Source of the DNA: a bacterium
GTDB taxonomy: Bacteria; Bdellovibrionota_C; UBA2361; SZUA-149
Assembly: GCA_003230795.1 (NCBI GenBank)
Contig: QIGM01000481.1
Span: forward strand, 1-7,897
Length of the DNA stretch: 7,897 nt
Reading direction: 5' to 3'
Positions within the stretch are counted from its first letter, which is position 1; each line of letters starts with the position of its first letter. The notes below the pieces were generated by a model, which saw only the letters and a list, made by a program, of their open reading frames with translations, was not told the origin of the DNA and searched no databases. A program made the position numbers and the translations under genes. This document shows positions 1-6,056 of the stretch, piece after piece.

Positions 1-1
1 C

Positions 2-655
2 GAGATTGTTGACTTGATCGGAGCAAGTGGTACGGGGAAGTCTGTACTACTGCGAGAAATAATTGGGCTTTTGAAACCGAAAGCCGGCGCGATCGCGCTT
101 TTCGATACGGACGTGTGGTCTGCCTCAGAGGAAGAACTCCGCTCGCTAAGAAATAGATTTGGTGTGTTGTTTCAGAATGGCGCTCTCTTCTCTGCTCTTA
201 CCGTAGGAGAGAACATTGCAGTGCCTCTGCGCGAGCAGACCCGCCTGAGTGCTGAGCTGATAGAATCTACGGTGCAGCTTCGTTTGGGCCTTGTCGGTCT
301 CTCGCCGGAGGTGTCGCAGAAGATGCCAAGTGAGCTTTCTGGTGGAATGAAGAAGCGCGTAGCGCTTGCGAGAGCTCTTTCGCTAGAGCCAGAGCTTCTT
401 TTCTTAGATGAGCCTACCTCAGGACTTGATCCTATTGGCGCTCGCTCCTTTGATCGTCTAATAAGAACACTTAGTGATTCGCTTGGACTTACGATACTGA
501 TGGTGACTCATGACCTTGATTCTATATATGGAATCGCGGACCGGGTAATTGTGCTAGATCGGGGCAAGGTACTGGCCCATGGTTCTGTTGCAGAAGTAAC
601 GAAAGTAAAGCATCCTTGGATTGAGGAGTATTTCTCCTCCCGCACGGCAACTTAA
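2..655 (+). CDS. mlaF: MlaF-like ABC transporter ATPase, 5' end cut by window edge
   Basis: This is the ATP-hydrolysing subunit of a phospholipid (Mla/MCE-type) ABC transporter on the cytoplasmic face of the inner membrane. The frame is open from base 2, with EIVDL before the Walker A motif, so the TTG at 14 is internal and roughly 40-50 N-terminal residues lie outside the window (MlaF proteins are about 260-270 aa; 217 are present). Seen in order: Walker A GASGTGKS (20-43), Q-loop LFQNGALF, signature LSGGMKKR (from 335), Walker B LLFLDEP (395-415), D-loop SGLDP and the H-loop histidine of MVTHDL (509-511). The FQNGALFSALTV stretch and the LSGGM signature are typical of the MlaF family. The stop is one base from the start of the downstream MCE gene, so the two are surely co-transcribed. 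All catalytic motifs are intact. The symbol follows family and context; a paralogous MCE system is possible. Confidence 0.93.
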   Translation, partial: EIVDLIGASGTGKSVLLREIIGLLKPKAGAIALFDTDVWSASEEELRSLRNRFGVLFQNGALFSALTVGENIAVPLREQTRLSAELIESTVQLRLGLVGLSPEVSQKMPSELSGGMKKRVALARALSLEPELLFLDEPTSGLDPIGARSFDRLIRTLSDSLGLTILMVTHDLDSIYGIADRVIVLDRGKVLAHGSVAEVTKVKHPWIEEYFSSRTAT

Positions 656-656
656 T

Positions 657-1607
657 ATGGAATCTTCCGCTAATTACACCCTCGTCGGACTCTTCGTTGC
701 AATCGCGACAGTGGTATTTGTTGTCCTGCTTTTTTGGCTAACCGAGATAAGCGGTAAGCGGAACACTCGATTTTTCACAGTCTATTTTCGAAAGCACACC
801 CTGGCTGGCTTACAGGTGGATAGTTCCGTTACTATGAAAGGGATTAAAGTGGGCACGGTCGCCGACTATCATATCTCGCCGCAAAGTGTGGAAGAGGTCA
901 AAGTGACGCTTCGCCTAGGCAATGATATCCCCGTTAAAAAAGATACGGCCGCAGTGCTAAAACGTAATCTGCTCACTGGTATTGCGTTTATCGATCTTAT
1001 TGGCAGTAGCGACGAGTCGACGTTTCGGAAGGATATTCCAGAAGGCGAGAGCTACCCCGTGATACCAGAGGGAGAGTCGGAGCTTGATAAAATAGCCGAA
1101 TCAATTCCTGCAGTGTTGTCTGAACTGAGCCTCATGACGGCTCGTGCAAGCGCTGTCTTCTCAGAGAAAAACATCACATCGCTTGAGAATAGCTTACAGA
1201 ACATTGAGAAGCTCACTGGCGCCTTCGCTAATAGGCAAGAAGATATAGAGAAAATGATTAGCAACATGAGTCAAACTGCGGTTGATATTAGCGCCGCAAG
1301 TAAGTCTCTACGAAGTTTTTCGGATGGTGCTAATTCTTCACTCGAAAGTATGAGTTCGGGAGCGACGACTACTTTGAGCTCGATGAATACAGCGATTAGC
1401 GGACTTGATGAACGTGCGAAAGAGATTAGCGCGTCGGTAAATGCGGTGACGCAAGTATTAACTCAAGAAATCACCAATACCTCGCAGAGCATTGCGACCG
1501 CAGCCGATAGTATCTCTCGCACTGCTGAGGGATTCGAGAATCCGAAATCAATTATAGCCGGGCCACCGGAGTCCACTCTTGGACCTGGAGAGAGAGCAAT
1601 ACGATGA
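657..1607 (+). CDS. mlaD: MlaD-like MCE-domain lipid-transport protein
   Basis: This is an inner-membrane-anchored periplasmic protein of the MlaD/MCE family. Family members form hexameric rings that bind lipid between the ABC transporter and the outer-membrane side. I choose ATG 657 (316 aa) because the product then begins MESSANYTLVGLFV, the classic MlaD N-terminus; the earlier in-frame TTG at 621 lies inside the ATPase gene. One transmembrane segment spans residues 7-28. The MCE domain is about residues 38-116, with GLQVDSSVTMKGIKVGTV and the LLTGIAFIDLIG strand. Residues about 140-300 are a long Ser/Ala/Thr-rich helical region, probably coiled coil, and the protein ends NPKSIIAGPP...GPGE. 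It is longer than E. coli MlaD (about 183 aa), closer to the long-tailed forms. There is a 1-nt gap to the ATPase and a 4-nt ATGA overlap with the lipoprotein gene. No good Shine-Dalgarno is seen, so translation is probably coupled to the ATPase gene. Confidence 0.93.
   Translation: MESSANYTLVGLFVAIATVVFVVLLFWLTEISGKRNTRFFTVYFRKHTLAGLQVDSSVTMKGIKVGTVADYHISPQSVEEVKVTLRLGNDIPVKKDTAAVLKRNLLTGIAFIDLIGSSDESTFRKDIPEGESYPVIPEGESELDKIAESIPAVLSELSLMTARASAVFSEKNITSLENSLQNIEKLTGAFANRQEDIEKMISNMSQTAVDISAASKSLRSFSDGANSSLESMSSGATTTLSSMNTAISGLDERAKEISASVNAVTQVLTQEITNTSQSIATAADSISRTAEGFENPKSIIAGPPESTLGPGERAIR
1588..1595 (+). promoter_or_regulatory. Ribosome binding site of the lipoprotein gene
   Basis: GGAGAGAG lies 8 nt before ATG 1604, inside the end of the MCE gene. 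It supports the overlapping ATGA start. Confidence 0.6.
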
Positions 1608-2266
1608 AGGGCAACATCAGAAGCAAAATAGTAGTGTTTAAGTTCGTAGCAATGGGCTTGAGTCTTGCACTTTCGCTTGCGTCCTGCGGCCCTCTTTTTG
1701 TTCCGTCGAGTGGTGGTGAAGTAACGCAGTATGTCTTAGATGATCGTTCTAATGAACAGGCTAATGAGCAGGCGAAGTTGGAGAAGCAAAGGCTCGACAC
1801 TCGGCTTTTGCTTAGAGATATCAGGGCGAATAGCTTCATCGCGAGTCACAAGATAGTCTTTAGTGAAAACGAAGCAACTCGCGGATATTATCAGTATGCT
1901 CGTTGGGTAGAGCCACCACATCAACGCATCGGCACCTTGCTTCGTGAACGATTCGAGAGGGCAGATGTTTTTGCGAGCGTTGCAGATTTGGGAAGTTCTA
2001 CACTTGGCGATATGCAGTTGAATATCGAATTGAGCGAGTTTCGCCATGATATTTCAGAGAGTCCAGGAGACACTCATGTCGAAATTCGAGTAGAGCTTAT
2101 TGATCTCAAGAAGCGAGAGATTCTCTGTCAAAGTCGGGTGCGAAAATCAATCGCCTCTGAGTCCTATAGCGCGGCTGGTGCAGTGGAGGCCTTTAGCCAA
2201 GGTGTGAACCGTTTGCTCGACGGTCTTGTCTTGTGGACGTACGACTGTGCAGCACAGAACGCCTGA
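1604..2266 (+). CDS. ABC-type transport auxiliary lipoprotein (PqiC-like)
   Basis: This is a predicted lipoprotein of the ABC_trans_aux / PqiC-like group, the usual third partner of MCE transporters, acting in the periplasm or at the inner face of the outer membrane. The product is 220 aa. It has a basic N-terminus (MKGNIRSK), a hydrophobic stretch at residues 9-26 and a clear lipobox LASC with the acylated cysteine at residue 28; GP follows the cysteine, with no Asp at +2, which for E. coli-like sorting favours the outer membrane. A TQYVLDD segment follows. The central YARWVEPPHQRIGTLLRERFE matches the family's core (W...P...l...l...l). The ATG overlaps the MCE stop codon (ATGA), with a purine-rich ribosome site GGAGAGAG at 1588-1595, so the three genes form one operon. 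The family call rests on motifs plus position; the lipoprotein signal itself is unambiguous. Confidence 0.87.
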   Translation: MKGNIRSKIVVFKFVAMGLSLALSLASCGPLFVPSSGGEVTQYVLDDRSNEQANEQAKLEKQRLDTRLLLRDIRANSFIASHKIVFSENEATRGYYQYARWVEPPHQRIGTLLRERFERADVFASVADLGSSTLGDMQLNIELSEFRHDISESPGDTHVEIRVELIDLKKREILCQSRVRKSIASESYSAAGAVEAFSQGVNRLLDGLVLWTYDCAAQNA

Positions 2267-2299
2267 TCGTGAGTTACTGCCTGTGTATTTTGGAATCTG

Positions 2300-2329
2300 G
2301 TGACTAAACGATGAGTGACTAAGCGATGG
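2300..2329 (+). repeat. 15-bp imperfect tandem duplication at the methyltransferase start
   Basis: GTGACTAAACGATGA (2300-2314) is followed directly by GTGACTAAGCGATGG (2315-2329), 13 of 15 bases identical. The second copy contains the methyltransferase ATG (2326). The first copy contains a matching ATG (2311) in the same frame, but ATG AGT GAC TAA stops after three codons. It looks like a local slippage duplication that copied the start codon. The rest of the short spacer (2267-2325) shows no clear hairpin or terminator. Confidence 0.75.
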
Positions 2330-3111
2330 GATCTACCTTCGGCAAACTCTACACCTCTGCATACGACGCACTTTATGCGACTAAAGATTATCAAGCAGAA
2401 TGTCTCTTGCTTCAAAGCCTTGTCCAAAAGCATCTAAAAGGCAGTGACACGACTCCTCAGCGATTACTTGATATCGGTTGTGGCACAGGAGGCCACGCTA
2501 TTCCGCTTGCCAAGATGGGGTATGAAGTAACCGGGATTGATCCCTCGGCAACGATGCTTGAGCGAGCCCGCGAAAAGGCAGCGCAGGAAGGGGTCAGTGC
2601 GGAGTTTGTTGGCGCGAGTAGTACGAGCTTTGAGTTCTCCGAATCTTTCGACGTCTGCATCTCGATGTTTGCGGTTTTTTGCTACCATCAAACAAACGAA
2701 GAAATTCTTAATGCGTTTAGGAGAATAGAACAGCATCTAAAACCAGGCGGTCTGTTTATCATCGATTTTTGGTTTGGCCCTGCGGTTCTTAGGCAGCAGC
2801 CGGAGCGAAGAGAGCGCCTGCTTATGATTGATGGTGTTGAGTATTCGCGAATTGTTACTCCTAGTCTTGATGTCTGCGCTCACACAGTTTCTACCCATTA
2901 CGATCTAGTGCCTACCGAGCAGAACGGGAAAGGGGCAAAAACCTCGGAGACGCACGTTATGCGTTATTTTTTCACTAAGGAGTTGGAGCTTTTCTGTTCT
3001 AATGTTGGTCTAGAGGTTGAACGCTTTGGTGCGTTTCCAGAATTTGATGAAGTTCCAAGTGAGGATACTTGGAACGTGATGATGATTGCGAAGAAACCAG
3101 GGGGAGAGTAG
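2326..3111 (+). CDS. Class I SAM-dependent methyltransferase, probably acting on a sugar
   Basis: This is a 261-aa cytoplasmic Rossmann-fold methyltransferase. Motif I is LLDIGCGTGGHA (residues 47-58). The acidic residue for the SAM ribose is D72 in GIDPSATML. A motif II/III-like FDVCISMFAVF follows, then LKPGGLFIIDFW (138-149). The N-terminal YDALYATKDYQAE and the order of motifs resemble the DesVI/TylM1 type of sugar-amine N,N-dimethyltransferases, as I remember that family. From this and the neighbouring glycan genes I infer methylation of an amino sugar or nucleotide sugar; the substrate is not shown by the sequence. ATG 2326 is chosen because upstream in-frame TAA (2320-2322) excludes an earlier start. 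No strong ribosome site is visible. It ends in tandem stops TAG TAG (3109-3114), 8 nt before the cupin gene. A small-molecule or quinone methyltransferase is an alternative. Confidence 0.9.
   Translation: MGSTFGKLYTSAYDALYATKDYQAECLLLQSLVQKHLKGSDTTPQRLLDIGCGTGGHAIPLAKMGYEVTGIDPSATMLERAREKAAQEGVSAEFVGASSTSFEFSESFDVCISMFAVFCYHQTNEEILNAFRRIEQHLKPGGLFIIDFWFGPAVLRQQPERRERLLMIDGVEYSRIVTPSLDVCAHTVSTHYDLVPTEQNGKGAKTSETHVMRYFFTKELELFCSNVGLEVERFGAFPEFDEVPSEDTWNVMMIAKKPGGE
3100..3108 (+). promoter_or_regulatory. Ribosome binding site of the cupin gene
   Basis: The purine run GGGGGAGAG ends 11 nt before ATG 3120 and abuts the methyltransferase stop codon. It favours ATG 3120 over the in-frame TTG at 3069 and suggests coupled translation of the two genes. 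Confidence 0.5.
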
Positions 3112-3119
3112 TAGAGAAG

Positions 3120-3539
3120 ATGGTTAAAGAGATTCGAGATTCAGAGGGAACGATTCTGGCGATATTACTCTCTTCAAAGTTTGAGAAGGACGGGATCGAG
3201 TTCTTCACGCCGGATAATTTTTCGCAGCAACTTGGCTATATGAAACGACCGGCCGGTTATGAAATCGAACCGCATGTGCACAAACTCGTCGTTCGCGAGG
3301 TGAGCTATACGCTTGAGACGATCTTTGTGAAAAGGGGTCGATTAGAGGTGGATTTGTACTCCGCTGACAAAGTCTTCGTCGCGACAGAGGAGTTAGAAAC
3401 CGGGGACGTTATTCTGCTTGCTGCTGGCGGTCACGGTTTTCGTTTTACAGAGGAGTCCGAATTGGTCGAAATCAAGCAAGGGCCCTATATCTCCTTCGAG
3501 GTAGATAAGGAGCGCTTTGAGAAGCCCAACCGTAGCTGA
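3120..3539 (+). CDS. Small cupin-fold protein of a glycan-synthesis locus
   Basis: This is a 139-aa single-domain cupin (double-stranded beta-helix). The likely metal site is H52 and H54 in PHVH, E60 in REVSYTLE, and H105 in GGHGFRF; G73 and the TGDVILL turn match the two conserved cupin motifs. The opening MVKEIRDSEG, the EFFTPDNFSQQLGYMKRP segment and the EIKQGPY ending resemble a small cupin family I recall next to NeuB-type sialic-acid-like synthase genes; no reaction is assigned to it that I know of. ATG 3120 is chosen because the longer frame from TTG 3069 would overlap the methyltransferase by 43 nt. It sits 8 nt after the methyltransferase, so the two are co-transcribed. Possible roles are sugar isomerase/epimerase, dioxygenase or sensor. 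It lacks the features of FdtA-type ketoisomerases as I remember them. Confidence 0.85.
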   Translation: MVKEIRDSEGTILAILLSSKFEKDGIEFFTPDNFSQQLGYMKRPAGYEIEPHVHKLVVREVSYTLETIFVKRGRLEVDLYSADKVFVATEELETGDVILLAAGGHGFRFTEESELVEIKQGPYISFEVDKERFEKPNRS

Positions 3540-3755
3540 GAACCTTTAGCTACATAGAAATAGTCAAAAAAGGGGCATCCTCTGGGGGATGTTTACATCT
3601 ATTACTAAGGAAAGGGTAGAAATCCTGACGTATTTATTGCATTGTTTTAGCTGGTTGAGTGATTTAAGTATAGAATATTACTCAGCTTGTGTGCATTTTG
3701 CGCTAGGTTCCGGCGTCTTTAGATTAAGCAAGGGACCTGGGCAAAACTCGCAGTC

Positions 3756-3784
3756 TTGAGATAAACAGTTGAAACTCTTATCTT
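3756..3784 (+). promoter_or_regulatory. Possible sigma70-like promoter for the synthase fusion gene
   Basis: TTGAGA (3756-3761) and TATCTT (3779-3784) are 17 nt apart, matching 9 of 12 consensus bases. Transcription would start near 3791, giving a leader of about 110 nt that contains both dyads below. The match is modest and could arise by chance. Confidence 0.3.
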
Positions 3785-3809
3785 AATACTGTGAACGTGT
3801 TTTTATATG

Positions 3810-3834
3810 CCGAGCAAAGGGAGTTAGCGCTCGG
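3810..3834 (+). promoter_or_regulatory. Inverted repeat in the leader, purine-rich loop
   Basis: CCGAGC (3810-3815) pairs with GCTCGG (3829-3834) across a 13-nt loop that contains AAAGGGAG. No T-run follows, so it is not a terminator. It could be an operator or leader RNA hairpin. Confidence 0.35.
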
Positions 3835-3849
3835 ACTTGCATTAGTCTG

Positions 3850-3865
3850 CTTCGCCGTGGCGAAG
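3850..3865 (+). promoter_or_regulatory. Perfect 7-bp inverted repeat in the leader
   Basis: CTTCGCC (3850-3856), GT, GGCGAAG (3859-3865) forms a perfect GC-rich dyad 35 nt before the TTG start and 15 nt before the ribosome site. In RNA it would fold as a 6-bp stem with a CGTG loop. No T-run follows. Operator or translation-control hairpin are both possible. Confidence 0.5.
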
Positions 3866-3880
3866 AGGTTAAGTATTCTA

Positions 3881-3887
3881 AGGAAGG
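3881..3887 (+). promoter_or_regulatory. Ribosome binding site deciding the TTG start
   Basis: AGGAAGG lies 13 nt before TTG 3901, somewhat longer than the ideal spacing. No in-frame ATG or GTG occurs between the upstream stop (TAA 3784-3786) and 3901, so this supports the TTG start. Confidence 0.55.
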
Positions 3888-3900
3888 TTGCGTACAGACA

Positions 3901-5976
3901 TTGAGTCGATCCACCCCGAGGACATCATTCCAGATTGGCCCGCATCTGATTGCGGAATCAGCCCCCGCGTTCATTATTGCTGAGATCGGTATCAACCATA
4001 ATGCTTGTGTAACTCGAGCGAAGGCTTTGATTGATGCGGCGGTAGAGGCGGGTGCTTCCGCTGTGAAGTTTCAGAAACGCGACCTCAGCAGTATTTACCA
4101 GAAGAAAGTCCTCAATCAGCTAGACCAGTTCGAGCAAGGCTTTCAGTATTTGATTCCTCTATTGAAAGAGTTTGAACTTTCTCAGGGTCAGCTTCGAGAA
4201 CTGAAGAACTATTCCGATTCGAAGGGAATACTTTTTCTTTGCACCCCGTTCGATATTGAGAGCGCAGATTTTCTCGAAGAGCTCGGAGTGGAAGCCTACA
4301 AAGTAAGCTCGGCTGATCTAACTAATATTCCTCTGATTGCAGCGCTTGTTAAAACAAAAAAGCCGCTCATCCTCTCAACTGGGATGAGTGAGGATGCTGA
4401 GATTGATCACACCGTTGCTTTTTTAGAGAAGCGTTCTGCTGATTTTGCTCTTCTACATTGCGTCTCTTCGTATCCGGTTGATCCTCGCGATGCACGGATG
4501 CGACGCATTGAAAAACTAAAAAATCGTTACGATTGTCCGATTGGCTACTCGGGTCATGATCTTGGCATCGCTCTCTCGATTTCGGCGCGCACGCTTGGTG
4601 CCTGCATTATCGAGAAACATGTCACGCTTGATCGCAGTATGCGTGGTCCCGATCATAAGCTTTCTCTTCTTCCGAACGAGTTGACTGAGCTTGTGAGCGG
4701 TATTCGTGATATTGAGGCGGCGCTTGCCGATCGAAAAGATCAAATGCTACCGGCAGAAATGCTCAATCAGCTTGTGTTTCGTAAGTCTTTGGCGGCAGCG
4801 GTGCCCATTCGTAAGGGCGAAATCATTACCGAAGAAATGCTTGCGATGAAAAGCCCTGGTTCTGGGCTCGGAGTGCAAGCCATGAGTAAGCTTATCGGGC
4901 GCGAAATAGAGCGCGATTTAAAAGTAGACGATCTCTTCTTGCCTAGTGACATCGAGCCCACCTCCTTGAATCGAGGGAAGCTTCCGGTGATACCTTGGGG
5001 ACACTGGGGTTTCGTGGTGAGATATCATGATTTTGAGCAGGTGCTACGCTATGAGCCAGAGGTGCTCGAGTTTCACCTGACCTACGGTGATACTAAGCTT
5101 AACGTGCCACTCGATCTATTGGAGCTCCACGCGGATGTGCTGGAGAAGATGACATTGCGCGTGCATTGTTGCGAGTATGTTGATGAGCAACTCTTTGACT
5201 TGCTATCGCCTTCCGAAGAAATCAGAAAGCGTTCACAGGAAACACTTCAACGTGTAATCGATATTACGTCAGAGATGGCACCGTTCTTTTCCGCTGAAAC
5301 ACCGATGATTGTGTTTAATTGCGGTGCGATGACTTTGAAAGAGGATCTTGCCGCAGAGCCACTCAATTCCGAATGGTTGATTTCAAGCATTGAGAGTCTA
5401 GATTTAAAAGGCACCCATCTTCTCGCCCAGAATATGCCTCCGAATCCTTTTTACTTCGGTGGTCAATGGAAAGGCCGATATTTCATCGAAGCTGCAGAGT
5501 TGGTTGAATTCTGTAAGCGTACGCGGCAATCTATTTGTCTCGATCTCTCGCATGCATACATGGCATGCGCAGGGGCGGGGATATCCTTTATAGACTATAT
5601 CGAAGAACTCAAACCTTACGTGAAGCATGTTCACCTCTCCGATGCTCGTTCCTGCGAAGGAGAAGGCATTCAGATAGGACAAGGAGAGATAGATTTCCAG
5701 GCGTTCTTTCGCAGCTACAGCGACTTTACCGGCACTTGGATACCAGAGGTCTGGCTTGGGCATGTGAATGGGAATAAGGGTGCGATAGAGGCTATTGAAG
5801 GTCTATCCGCGTTTTACCGAACAAGCGGCGCTGGTTCAGCTCGTGACGCATCAAATGAAGAGTTGCGTGCTGCCGACGAGAGTTATTCAAGTAAACAGAA
5901 GACCGGCTACCACGCACCGAGTGGCGCGTCATCACTTGAGTCGATCCGAACAGCTTTCTCTAAAAACCAGTTGTAG
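3901..5976 (+). CDS. NeuB-type nonulosonic acid synthase fused to a xylose-isomerase-like TIM barrel
   Basis: This 691-aa cytoplasmic fusion is about twice the usual NeuB length (about 330-360 aa). Residues 10-290 are the NeuB barrel, which condenses a sugar aldehyde with phosphoenolpyruvate: AEIGINHN (27-34), VKFQKRD, the SSAD and LILSTGM strands, H186 in LLHC, H219 in GYSGHD (expected metal histidines), EKHVT and GPDHKLS (249-255). Residues about 292-352 are the SAF domain; R294 in FRKS fits the arginine that reaches into the partner active site. Residues about 360-635 are an AP-endonuclease-2/xylose-isomerase-like barrel, with LDLSHA (D548, H551), HVHLSDA (H578, D581), GQGEIDF and PEVW (E616) as probable metal ligands. 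This barrel could epimerise or isomerise the sugar before or after condensation (inferred). Residues 636-691 are Ser/Ala/Lys-rich and probably disordered. TTG is the only in-frame start. Which sugar is made (sialic, legionaminic, pseudaminic or other) cannot be told. Confidence 0.93.
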   Translation: MSRSTPRTSFQIGPHLIAESAPAFIIAEIGINHNACVTRAKALIDAAVEAGASAVKFQKRDLSSIYQKKVLNQLDQFEQGFQYLIPLLKEFELSQGQLRELKNYSDSKGILFLCTPFDIESADFLEELGVEAYKVSSADLTNIPLIAALVKTKKPLILSTGMSEDAEIDHTVAFLEKRSADFALLHCVSSYPVDPRDARMRRIEKLKNRYDCPIGYSGHDLGIALSISARTLGACIIEKHVTLDRSMRGPDHKLSLLPNELTELVSGIRDIEAALADRKDQMLPAEMLNQLVFRKSLAAAVPIRKGEIITEEMLAMKSPGSGLGVQAMSKLIGREIERDLKVDDLFLPSDIEPTSLNRGKLPVIPWGHWGFVVRYHDFEQVLRYEPEVLEFHLTYGDTKLNVPLDLLELHADVLEKMTLRVHCCEYVDEQLFDLLSPSEEIRKRSQETLQRVIDITSEMAPFFSAETPMIVFNCGAMTLKEDLAAEPLNSEWLISSIESLDLKGTHLLAQNMPPNPFYFGGQWKGRYFIEAAELVEFCKRTRQSICLDLSHAYMACAGAGISFIDYIEELKPYVKHVHLSDARSCEGEGIQIGQGEIDFQAFFRSYSDFTGTWIPEVWLGHVNGNKGAIEAIEGLSAFYRTSGAGSARDASNEELRAADESYSSKQKTGYHAPSGASSLESIRTAFSKNQL

Positions 5977-6033
5977 CTAAAGCTATCAACCAGTTGTAGC
6001 TAAAGCTATCAACCAGTTGTAGCTAAAGCTATC
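5965..6033 (+). repeat. Three perfect 23-bp tandem repeats, each a hairpin
   Basis: Three identical units lie end to end at 5965-5987, 5988-6010 and 6011-6033, each starting AACCAG and ending GCTATC; a remnant AACC follows. Each unit holds TAGCT-AA-AGCTA, flanked by GTTG and CAAC with one bulged T, so each can fold as a short hairpin (5970-5990, 5993-6013, 6016-6036). The synthase stop codon TAG (5974-5976) is inside the first unit. Each unit carries both TAG and TAA, and because 23 is not a multiple of three the array puts stops in all three frames. It fills most of the spacer before the next gene. Confidence 0.95.
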
Positions 6034-6056
6034 AACCTCTTGAGCACTATTGGTTC

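Larger units (their letters stand above)
3540..3900 (+). other. Non-coding leader region before the synthase fusion gene
   Basis: No convincing gene is seen in these 361 nt, which look more AT-rich than the flanking genes. Contents are: a weak hairpin CATCC/GGATG (3576-3591), extendable by G-U pairs but with only a three-T run after it; an overlapping dyad GATGT-TT-ACATC (3588-3599); a weak promoter (3756-3784); two further inverted repeats (3810-3834 and 3850-3865); and AGGAAGG (3881-3887) before the TTG start. A 56-codon open frame at 3589-3759 has no well-placed ribosome site and no recognisable features, so I do not call it a gene. Confidence 0.6.

Noticed and set aside
621..656. Extended start (TTG 621) for the MlaD-like protein
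   Set aside because: It would add 12 residues ahead of the classic MESSANYTLVG start and lies inside the ATPase gene; ATG 657 is the better start.
2164..2433. An 89-codon minus-strand open frame at the lipoprotein/methyltransferase junction
   Set aside because: It overlaps two supported + strand genes and has no conserved feature.
3589..3759. A 56-codon + strand open frame (MFTSITKERVE...) in the leader
   Set aside because: The only G-rich stretch touches the ATG or lies too far upstream, the composition is not gene-like, and no motif is recognised. Most likely chance.
3783..3995. A 70-codon minus-strand open frame across the synthase start
   Set aside because: It overlaps the clearly real N-terminus of the synthase and the leader dyads, and shows no domain or ribosome site.
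5404..5763. A 119-codon minus-strand open frame inside the synthase fusion
   Set aside because: It is antisense to the second barrel, whose + strand frame has clear conserved motifs; the antisense product has no recognisable features.
5965..6036. CRISPR array or rho-independent terminator
   Set aside because: The repeats are directly adjacent with no spacers, so not CRISPR. The hairpins are AT-rich with no T-run after them, so not a standard terminator.
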